Below the pieces are notes generated by a model. It searched no databases and was not told the origin of the DNA. It saw only the letters and a list, made by a program, of their open reading frames with translations. A program made the translations under genes and the position numbers. Below, one piece after another: positions 22,627 to 33,109 of a DNA stretch of 64,000 nucleotides (position 1 is its first letter; every line of letters begins with the position of its first letter). This stretch comes from Liopterus haemorrhoidalis (lineage: Eukaryota > Arthropoda > Insecta > Coleoptera > Dytiscidae). Location: contig OZ020611.1 of the NCBI GenBank assembly GCA_963971575.1, positions 25,217,279-25,281,278 on the forward strand, in the 5' to 3' direction.

Positions 22627-22875
22627 TTTTTTGTTATTATTTATTTTATTTTACATCGGCCTATTTCTGCAACGAGGCTAATTGCCGATGTCAGGGGGCG
22701 AGCTCCTACACCTGGATGAGGGGTGAATGATTGTGAAAATGAGAGTAATGTAAACATTATTCTCGCCCGAATAATATCACCAACGAAGGAGGCTCGAACC
22801 ACCAACCGACCAGTTCAGACTGTTTCTACCAGTCTAAAACCGCACGACTTAATGCGCTCGGCCACTCCGTTGGCT
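22627..22875 (-). mobile_element. Full-length tRNA-derived SINE (249 bp)
   Basis: Minus strand. An A-box TGGCCGAGCGC (22854-22864) and a B-box GGTTCGAGCC (22791-22800) sit at tRNA spacing, with a long variable-arm-like stretch between them suggesting a tRNA-Ser or -Leu ancestor. The body is shared with 6885-7105. A perfect 16-bp duplication CTTCTTAAATAAGTAT flanks it (22611-22626, 22876-22891), proving retroposition and the exact ends. Confidence 0.95.
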
Positions 22876-22891
22876 CTTCTTAAATAAGTAT

Positions 22892-23169
22892 GATGTCTTC
22901 GATTGTGTTAAGCAAAACAAAATACTTTCTGCGTAGAACATAAATATTTTGACAAAAAACAATAGAGTGATTGTTACAACCTTGAACAAAAAGTCTGTAT
23001 ACATACATTTGTGTAAATAATTTCTCCGATTATATTCATTGATTAACCTGGGATTTCTTACAAATATGTAACTACAGCAACACTAGGAATATAAAGATTC
23101 CTTACTATGCAAGCAAAACGTTTCAAAAAGCACCTAGAGCAACAATTTTTCGGTCGGTAAGTATATATA
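22892..23169. other. No gene seen
   Basis: AT-rich spacer. The LINE tail that follows may begin here, in degraded form. Confidence 0.3.
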
Positions 23170-23659
23170 TTCCTTTGGCTTCTGTGAGAAGTACAGAGCT
23201 TCCACAAAACTCTTCCAGTGTATTCTACTGACCGCAAGATGTTTAATCTCCAGCCACGATTTTCCATAATACTTCTTGACTAATAGTTCGTCTCTAGGTT
23301 GTTTTTGGCCTTCCGATTTTGCGTGTGCCTTGCGGATTCCAATCCAAAGCCATTCTAGGCACGCTAGTTCGCTCTCTTCTCAGAACATGTCCTATCCATT
23401 TCCATTTGCGCAATTTTATTACCTCCTGGATATCTCTTTGGTTGGTTCGTTGCCATAGCTCTGCGTTAGATATTTTTTCCGGCAGGAGCACTCGTATATT
23501 CTACGGAAACATCTGTTTACAAAGGATTATAATTTGGAAGTGATTACACTGGAAACCTTCCAGGTCCTACATGCATAGAGTAGCACGGATTTTATATCTG
23601 CATTGAACAAGCGCAGCTTTGTGTTTCTTGAGATATAATTGAATCGCCAGACAGCATTT

Positions 23660-24247
23660 TTTTTTTTTTAATTAAAGTTTATTTAGGGGTGCTTCAGCTG
23701 CCATGGCTATTAGCACCCACTCAGTTTTCTATACATGGTATATACATTATTTAAATACATTTTCGTTTCTTATATTACTATATACAATTACATTACTTGA
23801 TTATTATATTTCATTACACATATTTATTTCTTTTAGGAATTGTATTATATTATTTATTTTGTCTGGATTATTTCCCAATATGTTCTTCAGTACTTGCTCT
23901 AGGATATTGTTTTGTGTCTGTTGGGCAGCATATTGCGGGCATTCTATTAAGATGTTAACAGATATTAACAGTAAGGGTTGTGTCAAATACAGCACATTTT
24001 GTAGGTTCTGTCTGGTCAAACAGGTGTTTGTGGGTAGGTAGCTATGTCCGATTCTCAGTCGAGTAATCACTACAACTTCTCTCCTACTTTTCCTTGCGGG
24101 CCATGCACTGGTGTTGGATTTAATTTGCTTTAGATGATTCCTATTTACATCTGTTTCAGCCCATTGTTCATTCCATCGGATCATCGTTTTTTTCTTGATG
24201 AGATTTTTGTAGTCTCTAGCTGGGATGGGAATGTTTGTAAGTTCCGT
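23660..24247 (-). mobile_element. 5'-truncated I/Jockey-type LINE nested in the RTE-like LINE
   Basis: A poly(A) tail (poly-T at 23660-23669 on the plus strand) begins right after one copy of the duplication GACAGCATTT (23650-23659). The other copy is at 24248-24257. It contains the last about 148 codons of a LINE ORF2 and a short 3' untranslated region with a stem GGGTGCT/AGCACCC (23687-23693, 23712-23718). This is a classic truncated target-primed insertion. Confidence 0.93.
23804..24247 (-). pseudogene. I/Jockey-type LINE ORF2 C-terminus
   Basis: An open frame through the region after RNase H: IPIPARDYKNLIKKK, WNEQW, then REVVVITRLRIGHSYLPTN and an ILIECPQY segment that in the family carries a CCHC knuckle. 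Here the first Cys pair is not recognisable. The natural stop is at 23804. The frame also happens to join the preceding RTE-like codons in phase, producing an accidental chimeric open frame of about 160 codons (23804-24289). It lacks RT and endonuclease and is not functional. Confidence 0.85.
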
Positions 24248-24690
24248 GACAGCATTTACCATAGCGAAAGCTTGCTTGACCTTGTTCAAGCATTGCTAAA
24301 TATCCAGCATTACTCTTCCATCTTTGGCAATTATGTTGCCAAGGTAGCAAAACTTATCTACATTGTTGGTGTTTGTGCGCAGGGATTTTGTTTTATAGAT
24401 ATTAATGAGTCCTGTTAGCTTGGCTAGTTGAGTTAGTTGGTTCAGATTATCCTGAAGGTGGTCGAATTTTTGAGACAGCAGGCAGATATCGTCTACATAG
24501 TCTAGGTCTGTTAAATGGTGTTGAAGATCCCACAATATACCATTTATGTTCCCGCTTGTATGTTTTAGGATTTAGTCGAGGGCTAAACTGAAAAGAAGCG
24601 GAAATAACGGACATCCTTGCTTTACTCCCGATTTAATTGGGATTTTGTTGCTAGTGGCTCCTTAGTGAAGTACTCTGCATTCTGCTTCCG

Positions 24691-25085
24691 AATATAATGC
24701 TTCGAATCAGTAAGTACCAAAATATATCATTCAATTCACCTATCATAATGTTAAACCTTGTATAAACTCACACCTCCCACTAGAATCCCTGATTCCGAAA
24801 TCTCATTTTAGTATGAAAATACCATATTACATACCGGCTTTTATGGCTATGATTTTGGCTTTTATTACAAAATTGTCTTTGGACACTGGCCCCCAGTTTA
24901 AAGGTCTCTTCTGTCCAGTACGAAGGCTGGCAATGGTGTGGTGATGCCACATTGGAGTCTGGATTGGACGCTAAGATATCATAATTATATAAATTGTACA
25001 GTGAGTATTTCGAGATGTTTTAGATAAACCACTGGCTCCGTACAGTTGGAAAAATAATCAAGAACAAATAATATTTAATAAGTAA
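24691..25085. other. No gene supported
   Basis: May contain very decayed upstream RTE-like sequence; no motif can be named. Confidence 0.3.
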
Positions 25086-25270
25086 TCAGGGACAGCGGGT
25101 GATTAACGTGTACTGGGTATTTAACGAATAACGGGTAGTTAACGGATAGTTAACGGGTAGGGGGTAGTTAGTGGGTAAGAGCGGGTAGTATGTAATTAAT
25201 AGGCACCGGGTATTTAACGGATAGCGGATAAAAACCGGGTAATTGAGTCGGGTAGCTGGTTCGAGAAATT
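25086..25270. repeat. Degenerate TAACGGGTAG-type array
   Basis: TAACGGGTAG, TAACGGATAG, CGGGTATTTAACG and similar words recur about a dozen times in 180 bp. It is a degenerate short-period repeat whose unit of about 10 bp is G-rich on one strand. Confidence 0.75.
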
Positions 25271-26040
25271 TAAAATTTTTGTCATTCTTAACGGGTACTA
25301 ACAATAAAATTTACTTTTTTAGTTACTGACGTTGTGTTTGGCTTTTGCAGCTTTTACCTTATTCTGAAACAAATATGTTAAATCTACTGGTGGTAAATCT
25401 AAGGTCAGATATTGTTCTATCTTATAAGATGCACATCTGCCCAGTTTCCTTACAATAACATTGCTATTTAAATAAACATTTTGGTACAGAATAAGTCTTC
25501 AACTTTATTTACATATTAACTCTTAATCAAATAATTATCTTCGATATAAACTTCAAAGAATCATACAAAATATATGCACAGTATCTTTATTGAGCATCCC
25601 ACCTCAGTAATCTGACAACATTCCAGTAAACCCTCACACATCGTTCGCTGATGATCCAGCGCGCGGCGATAAATCAAGCCGGCGTTGATTTAACGTCCTA
25701 ATCATTCAGAAAATCGAATCACGTGAATTATACATGGATCATAACCTCACATGTCGCTTCGAACTTATGAATGTCGTCAATAACGATGACTTATTGATCC
25801 AAAGGGTATGTAAATTTTTTACAGTGCGGTTTGTGGGATTTTATACGGTCATATTTTAGAAGTATATTCAAGAATCATCGTAAATAAACAGCAAATTTTT
25901 GATTGGAACGTTTAATACCTATTATTCTACATAGAATTGAAGAAAAAACATGTTCGTTTTCAGATTTATATTTTTCAAATGAATTACTTCGTAACGAAAA
26001 CCATTCCTATATTTGTGTTCGTGTTGTGGTTCGTGGATAT
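25271..26040. other. No gene seen
   Basis: Unique-looking AT-rich DNA with a GC-richer patch near 25660-25700. Nothing assignable. Confidence 0.4.
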
Positions 26041-26041
26041 G

Positions 26042-26290
26042 AGCCGACTTCGATAGCGTAGAGGTAGCGACCCTGTTTCTCGTGCTAAAGGTCCCGGGTT
26101 CGAATCCTGGTCAGGGCATGAGTATTTGTATTCGACTTTATCATCTCATCCTCATTAAAAATAATAATTAAAAATTAAAAAAGCATCACATCATAAATTT
26201 ATCACCGCTCCCAACCCGGATTGGGTGAGTGAAAAGTACGTGCTCAATATATAGAAGCAGTACGCTAGTGAAAAGTACGACTCGGTGAGA
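26042..26290 (+). mobile_element. tRNA-derived SINE, second type
   Basis: GATAGCGTAGAGGTAGCG (A-box region) is followed by CCGGGTTCGAATCCTGG, a well-paired T-arm with the B-box GGTTCGAATCC at 26097-26107. The bases that should form the acceptor stem do not pair, so it is not a tRNA gene. An unrelated AT-rich body ends near a CCCAACCCGGATTGGGTGAG stem-like segment. The head differs from the SINE at 22627. The 3' boundary is approximate. Confidence 0.6.
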
Positions 26291-26309
26291 CCACTGTGGG
26301 ATATTTATG

Positions 26310-27690
26310 GGCTGAAAAAGAAGTATATAATCGAGAAACCTTTTACCATCACTCATGCATCTGTCTGCTTGTTTGTGTGATTGTCTATCCGTCTGTCTGT
26401 ACAGATCTTGTGACGAAACGGCTGAATCTAGAGAAATGAAATTTGTTTAAATTAAAAATAAACAGTTATATTACATATTTAATTTTCTAATGTTACTAGA
26501 TCTGGTAAATTTTTGTGTTGTAAATGGACTTTTATGGAATCATATGAACTTCACTACCATAAATGATTGATTCCTCTTAGATACATTAAAAACAAAAATC
26601 TAAAATAATTCAAACAATATATTGAACCATGACGTATAATAGTAGGTCGATGCATGAACGCTTACACACATAAACACTCCACAAGTTGCATTACATAACG
26701 TAGTTTATCTCGCGTTTAAACTCGATTCTCAGCGATAAAAAAAAAATGTATTTTATTTTTAATTTTAAAAGAAGACATTCACTACCTCAGTTATAAATAA
26801 AAAAAATCCATAACACTTACAGCTATAATTTAGCCATGAATAAAAAAATAATAATTTTGTCAAGACGCAACAGCAATATTTTCTAAAAACATAATCTGAT
26901 CAAAAATTCCTTTCGTACGTTTCCGTTTAAGATCAATGTACATTACTTGAATGATTTTTTTTCAGTTTTTTTTTAGTAAACTGCTTGAGGAAAATGGAGG
27001 CAGGAAAGTAATTTTTTAGTATATTTTTGAAAAAAAAAAACGTTAAAATAAAAAAAGTTAAAATAAAGAAATTTTAAAAAAATCTTTCAGTTCTTAAATC
27101 TAGATCTGAAGAACGTCCTGTTGGACAATAAATTGTTCACACAATAAATTTTAAAAACGTAAATTCGTTTTTCAACGACACAAAAATATCGATATTATTT
27201 GAAAAACTAATCTGATCTAAAATTCTTGTCAAGTTGCCCCGTTTGCCATCATTTTACATATTCAGTTTTTTTTTCAGATTTTTACATCAACTCCTCTGGG
27301 AAATATTAATGGGAACAAACATTTCTTGACGAAATTTTTTGATGAAAAGCTATAAAAAAAATTTTCATAAATAAATATTTGCATGTTTATCCACTTATTT
27401 AGAGGTTTTATTTGCTAGCCCACTCAAAATAAAATATATATATATATATATATATTTATATTTTTCATTAAGTACATGTTTGTTTATATTCATTTCGCGA
27501 TGTGTTTTTTGAACTCTCTATAGTTTTTCTATATATTAGTCAAAGAGTTGTACAAACATGCCAAATTTCACCTTTCTATGTTTAGCCACTTGGCTAAAAT
27601 TTCTATCGTAGAGACAGACAGACAGACACACGAGTGACGTTATAAGGGTTTCTTGGTGGTCATACCTACAAAATCCTAAGAAAACAGATT
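26310..27690 (-). repeat. Family A copy with heads at both ends
   Basis: The right end is a minus-oriented head: TCAAAGAGTTGTACAAACAT, CAAATTTCACCTTTCTA, GACAGACAGACACACGAG, GTGACGTTATAAGGG and CATACCTACAAAATCCTAA. The left end (26330-26440) is a plus-oriented head (CATCACTCATGCATCTGTC). The body holds AATCTGATCAAAAATTCCTT and related family A words. It is non-coding. An (AT)n tract lies at 27428-27453. Confidence 0.75.
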
Positions 27691-28950
27691 TTAGAGAAAC
27701 AGATTTTTAATTTTAATTGTAAGGAAGCGGTAAAAATAATAAAAATAGTACTTGATAATTAACTTAATTAATTTTTTTCCTTTAAAAGGTTCTAATAAGA
27801 ACAGAAGGTGCATACCGGTTCTTAACATTTTTTTACCAAGGCACGCGTCTGTGAAAAAAACTCTTTACTTCTAATCTTTAATTACCAAACCAAATACCTT
27901 AAATAAATTAAAACCCTTTTAATACTTATTAGAACAGAATATTGATTAAAATTACCCTAATCTAACCCTTAAATAAACAAAATAAAAAATTAAACCAAAA
28001 AATAAAACAAATTCAAATTAAGCATCTGCTCTAGTTACTAGTTTTATTCTTAAAATGTCAAGGTGCATCTCAAGTTGAGTGTTCTATCAAAAAACAAAAA
28101 ATTAATAGGGTATGTATAGTCTGAACCCTGCTTTAAAGTGGATAATTTGAATATTTGATATAGAATGAAATATAAGTAGCAATCTGTTATGGAGTAGGGG
28201 AATTCTTGAATGCATTAGTCAATGTTGACTCAATGGTTCGCTTGGAGCTATGCGGGATTTGATGCGACTGTTATTTATGTTTGAATTCTGTTGAAGATGA
28301 TCACCTTTGCTTGTTCTTAAAACGTTTCTGTTTGATTTGATTAATATTCCTTATGAGGTATTTGATTGTATTTATCATTGTTAGATTGGATTTATGTTTT
28401 GATTGACAGTTAAAAGCTTGTGTAAAAATGGTGGATATTTCAAGAAATTTGTTTTATTTCGTAAGTGATTACATTATTGTAATTTTTCTTTTCGACAAGT
28501 ATTGTTTGTGGAAATAAAAGTGTAAATTTTGTTGCGAAAATAGAAAGGTTTTTAATATAATAATAATATTAATTTGGTGCATTTCAAATGTCAGATTTTC
28601 AAGGAATTTTAGGAATTCCGATAGAAATGGATTCCAGTTAGATCTTTCGAGAATTTGTGGATATGATAATCGTCTAGTACCCGACCCGTCCCAGAATTTT
28701 CTTGTCCCAAGTGAATCTCGACAAAAAAAATATGATATTAAAACAATGAAATATTTTTTTTTATAATAATGGTTATTATTTAAAAGAAATGTATTTAAAA
28801 TTCACCCCAAAGCCAATGGATTCGATATAATGGCGCGAATATGCTCTTTAGGCAAGATAATCCGTATCATCCACAATTTTTAATCCCATTTAAGGGTCCA
28901 GAATAAGCCTATTATTGTTTTGAATCACCATTTGCAATGATTGTTTAGAC
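27691..28950. other. No gene seen
   Basis: AT-rich DNA, no supported coding frame or named repeat. Confidence 0.4.
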
Positions 28951-29190
28951 CGGTGTTTCCCAACGTGGGTCCCACGCCCCACATGGAGGCAATTTGATTT
29001 TTCAGGCGGGCAATTTCCTAGAGATTTCTTCCTAAAACCCAAGTCTTGTGTTCTGAACAAGTTGTAATTAGGTTTAATTTAGGGAATAATTCAATTTTTG
29101 AATGTAACAAAATATGCGTATGTTACATAGGGGGGCATCAGAATTTTAGAAAGACTTAGGTGGGGCATGGTAAAAAAAAGGGTTCTCACT
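28951..29190. mobile_element. Possible hAT MITE
   Basis: CGGTGTTTCCCAACGTGGG at the left and AAAAAAAAGGGTTCTCACTC at the right resemble diverged hAT ends, with CCCCAC and GTGGGG words placed symmetrically. The first base is not the canonical C-A and no 8-bp duplication is clear, so this is tentative. Confidence 0.4.
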
Positions 29191-29420
29191 CGATTTTTAG
29201 GGTTTTGTTGGTATGACCAACACAAAACCCTTAGTATCTGTACGGTAGAAGTTGGAGCCAAACGGCTAAAAATTGTAATTTGGTATGCTTATGCAACTCT
29301 TTGACCCATATAAAGGAAAAGAATTGAGAGTTTAAAAAAATTCATATCAATTTTGTATTTAACAAATTATACATTTTTTTTTTTTTTATTTTGAGTGGCA
29401 TACCATATGAAACCTCTTAA

Positions 29421-30172
29421 GGCTGCGCACAACCTACAGTTTCTTATACAAGACTAAGAACCGGAAATAAAATTAGTAACAATCTATATATCAAAATTTT
29501 CAGCGAATTTTTATCTATCTAATAGGATATTTTTAATTGTAAAAAGAACTGTCATGTAATTGTAAATAAACAAATTGCGTTATGTACGCTATCTTGTAAA
29601 CCATTCGACGCATATTTGTGTACCATGCGGCAAATTGTAGCTAAAGCTCCATTTTACAAATATGTTTGGAGATAATTTGTTCTATTGTGAAAATTACTTA
29701 TAGTTACTGTACTTGGTAATCTACTTTTGCCGCCACCTCGAATCTGCCGCGGTTCTTAATATAGGTGCTGCTGATAAAAATGATTTATTTCATGTAAAGA
29801 ATACTTGTACCAAGTGGCATTTCATTATCATCAAGTATAATATTTTTCGACAAAGGCTCTAAACTATAAACAATCATGTCGAATTTTTTTTTTGACGTAT
29901 TATTTGAACATTTCTACACAAAACTATATAAATATAAAAATTATTTGAAAATGACAAATATATTTAAAAAATTACAGAACATTGTTTTGTGATACCTCTT
30001 ATTAAGTTATTGAGCAATAACATTTTTACAATAACTTTTTCTATAATCAAAAATATTCTATTAGATATATAAAAATTCTGTGCAAACTTTGATGTATAGA
30101 TTGTCACTAATTTTATTTCAGATTGTTAGTTTTGTATAAGAAACTAATAATCTCTGGGGGTTGTACGTAGCG
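29421..30172. mobile_element. TTAA-flanked MITE, copy 1 (752 bp)
   Basis: TTAA sits at both borders (29417-29420, 30173-30176). The ends are inverted repeats of about 140-150 bp: GGCTGCGCACAACC...TTTCTTATACAAGACTAA at the left, and the complement of CGCTACGTACAACCCCC...TTTCTTATACAAAACTAA at the right. Related family A copies have a single TTAA at the same place (near 39800 and, as ACCTCTTAATCAG on the complement, near 59130), which confirms insertion at TTAA. This is piggyBac-like behaviour. No coding sequence. Confidence 0.9.
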
Positions 30173-30449
30173 TTAATGCGTGGATCAACAAGTAAATATT
30201 TATTTTTGAAAAATCTTTTTTTTTATGGGATTTTCGCAAAAAATGTGGCAAAAAACTTTTATCCCCCCCTCTATTTCCCAGAGGGGTTGATCTAAAAATT
30301 TTTAAAAAAATCTCCATAATGGACATTGATGCGAACCGGAATAGTTCAATAGAAATTTTTGATCAAATAAGTCTTTTGAAAAATGTCGAGGATAAAACAA
30401 ATATTAAAAAAAAAAATTATTGTGAGATATCAAAAAAAAAAGCTCTTAA

Positions 30450-31200
30450 CGCTACGTACAACCCCCAGAGATTATTAGTTTCTTATACAAAACTAACAAA
30501 CTGAAATAAAATTAGTGACAAACTATGCATCAAATTTTGCACAGAATTTTTATCTATCTAATAGGATATTTTTGATTGTAGAAAAAATGATTGTAAAAAT
30601 GTTATTGCTCAATAACTTAATAATAGGTATCACACAACAATGTTCTGTAATTTTTGAAATATATTTGGGGTTTTCAAATAATTTTTATATTTATATAGTT
30701 TTGTGTAGAAATGTTCAAATAATACGTCAACATTTTTTTCGACATAATTGTTTATAGTTTAGAGCCTTCGTCGAAAAATATTATACTTAATGATAGTGAA
30801 ATGCCACTTGGTACAAGTATTCTTTCCATAAAGTAAATCATTTTTATCCGCAGCACATATATTAAGAACCGCGGCAGATTCGAGGTGGCGGCAAAAGTAG
30901 ATTACCAAGTACAGTAACTATAAGTAATTTTCACAATTGAACAAATTATCTCCAAACATATTGTAGAATGGAGCTTTAGGTACAATTTGCCGCATGGTAC
31001 ACAAATATGCGTCGAATGGTTTACAAGATGGCGTCTATAACGCAATTTGATTATTTACAATTACATGACAGTTCCTTTTATAATTAAAAATATCCTATTA
31101 GATAGATAAAAAATCGCTGAAAATTTTGATATATAGATTGTTACTAATTTTATTTCAGGTTGTTAGTCTTGTATAAGAAACTGTACGGTTGTGCGCACCC
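30450..31200. mobile_element. TTAA-flanked MITE, copy 2 (751 bp), inverted
   Basis: Bordered by TTAA at 30446-30449 and 31201-31204. It is the reverse complement of copy 1 along its whole length: its left end CGCTACGTACAACCCCC matches the right end of copy 1, and its right end TTGTGCGCACCC matches the left. Only 277 bp separate the two TTAA insertions. Shared unusual words include AACCGCGGCAGATTCGAGG. Non-coding. Confidence 0.9.
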
Positions 31201-32205
31201 TTAAGCCATAGATTAAGAAACAACAGGTAGTTTTTTGCAATTCTTTTCTTTTAATAGGATTTTAGCCAAAAAAATGTGCTAAAAAAGTTCTTGTCCCGCA
31301 CCCTTTTACCCAAAGAGGTTAAACTAAAAATCTGAAAAAATTATAGGTAATGTACATTGATCTGAGCCAGAAACTTAGGTTTTTTTAGAAATTAGTGCAG
31401 TTTTTGTGTGTTTTGACAAAATTAATTATATTTTTAATTCATGTCTAAATTATGGCTAATATAGTAATGGATTTTATGTATTTATGGCTAAGATAGTGCG
31501 TGTCTTTTTTTAAATTAAAAACATATTTTTTAACAGTTGTGAACCGAGTTACACACACCACACTACACTCTATACTATAGCGTGTAATGTGGAGTATTTA
31601 GTTATTATATTATACTACTATTATACGCTGTGATTCAACCTATTGTTTGATAACATATAAATAAAAAAAGAAAATTAACAGTTGAGGACCGAGTTTTGAA
31701 CACTCTACACTGTAGAGTGTAGTGTGTAGTGTTCAGTTTTTTTATTATACTATTATACATTGTAATTCAACCTATTGTTTGAATTACTTAAACAAAAAAT
31801 TTAGATTTTTATTTTTAAGTTATCAAAGAGGAATAAATCATTTATAATAATGACTTATAGAAATACTTATAAATCAAATAACACATTGTTAATAGTAAGA
31901 AATACGTTTATGAAATTGAAAAAAATAATCCATTTATCAATATATTTCTTATTAATTTAATGAAGACTTGAATACGAAGCAAAAGCAGAAAAAAACTCTG
32001 GTATTTTTAGCAAATTATTTAAATTTTGTTTAAAACAATTACATGGAAGTTCTAAGTTCTCAATTAACGAATAAAAGTGATTATCAAAAAACTGTTGAAT
32101 TTGATGAGATTCTACAACAAATATTCCTAGACATACAGTACTATGTTGACTTCTTACACTTATTAAATACCTACAAAATCCTGAATTGTGTGAAAATTCA
32201 CACTT

Positions 32206-33109
32206 CACATCAATCTTTTTGATTTACCTTCCATGCCAGATAGATTCATTTTCAGATATTACACAACCAAAATATCAAAATACATAAAACTAAGCTTATT
32301 ATGTTCACTCTTGTGGAACATTTACTATGTTCGTTATTTAGTGATCTTGATAGTATAACTTAATCATCTGTAAACAAACACAAATTTGACAAATAATATC
32401 AATTATTTTCTTGCATGTTACTAATTTATCCAATCATTCCACCCATTTCATCTAACGTCCAAGCATGCATAATTAATAAGATAAAAAAAACCTAGTGGTG
32501 GTCATCCCTTTACATTACCTAATAACATATCGCTCTAATGTGTATTCTTATAAGACACATGTTCATTTGAATTTTTAAATTAAAAATTACTAGTATTAGT
32601 TTTTTTCAATGTTAGTTTTAAGATTCATCTGGGCAGCTGCAACTGTTTTTGTTAATAAGTTAGATCATGCGAGCTTGAGGACATAGTCTAGTTATTTTAT
32701 AATCTATGGCTGAGATTTGTTTATATTGTAATCAAAATTATATTTTGCTTGTGGGAATGAATCTAATAGGTTTTTAAAAGGTAGAAGAAATGCATTTCTT
32801 TCAATTAATCATGTGGGAAAGAGTACTAAGATTTTTGAAATGAAAAAAAGTTTAAGATTTAGTTCTGATACACATGGCACATTGGCCAGTTTTGACAGGT
32901 ACGTAAGCGAATACACTGTTAAGTGAAACTTCTCAAATTGTAAATATTCTCAAAATGATTGACCTTGTTCTTCATTTTCAACTTCGGATACAAGCAAGTC
33001 ACAGAGTAACCGATCATATGAAAAATTTCACACGTTTTATGGTTTAATAGGTATGTAATAAGCAAAAACGGCCAACTGAGGGTCCAAAAGTTCAATGTTT
33101 AAGATATCA
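32206..33109. other. No gene seen
   Basis: AT-rich spacer between two family A copies. Confidence 0.4.

Larger units (their letters stand above)
23170..24690 (-). pseudogene. RTE-like LINE reverse transcriptase, split by a nested LINE
   Basis: Read from high to low coordinates: GVKQGCPLFPLLFSLALD (about 24635-24580), LDYVDDICLLSQ with the YVDD catalytic box (about 24505-24470), FCYLGNII, then KVKQAFAMVNAV up to 24248. The frame resumes at 23649 with WRFNYISRN, LLYACRTWKV, WIGHVLRR and GRPKTT (near 23295), and ends as a frameshifted LEIKHLAV...FVEAL tail. Stops and shifts are present throughout. The gap is a 588-bp I-type LINE (23660-24247) flanked by a 10-bp duplication. Excising it restores reading continuity, so both halves are one gene relic. 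Confidence 0.92.
29191..32205 (+). repeat. Family A copy interrupted by two TTAA elements
   Basis: The head (TTAGGGTTTTGTTGGTATGA, AAACGGCTAAAAATTG, TTTGACCCATAT) starts at 29191 and the tail (TTAAATACCTACAAAATCC, then GTGTGAAAATTCACAC) ends near 32205. Removing 29421-30176 and 30450-31204 leaves a copy of about 1.5 kb collinear with those at 33.1 kb and 38.8 kb. A GTGTAGTGTTCAG segment near 31735 and a ACTTATTAAATACCTACAAA tail are shared with the other copies. Confidence 0.85.

Noticed and set aside
23058..23267. 69-codon minus-strand frame as an independent gene
   Set aside because: It overlaps the frameshifted tail of the RTE-like LINE in another phase.
23804..24289. A fused RT-RNase H-tail gene
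   Set aside because: The junction coincides with a 10-bp target duplication, and removing the insert restores the host LINE frame, so the fusion is accidental.
26042..26115. Candidate tRNA gene with a perfect B-box
   Set aside because: The acceptor arms do not pair and the sequence continues into a repeat body, so a SINE head is the better explanation.
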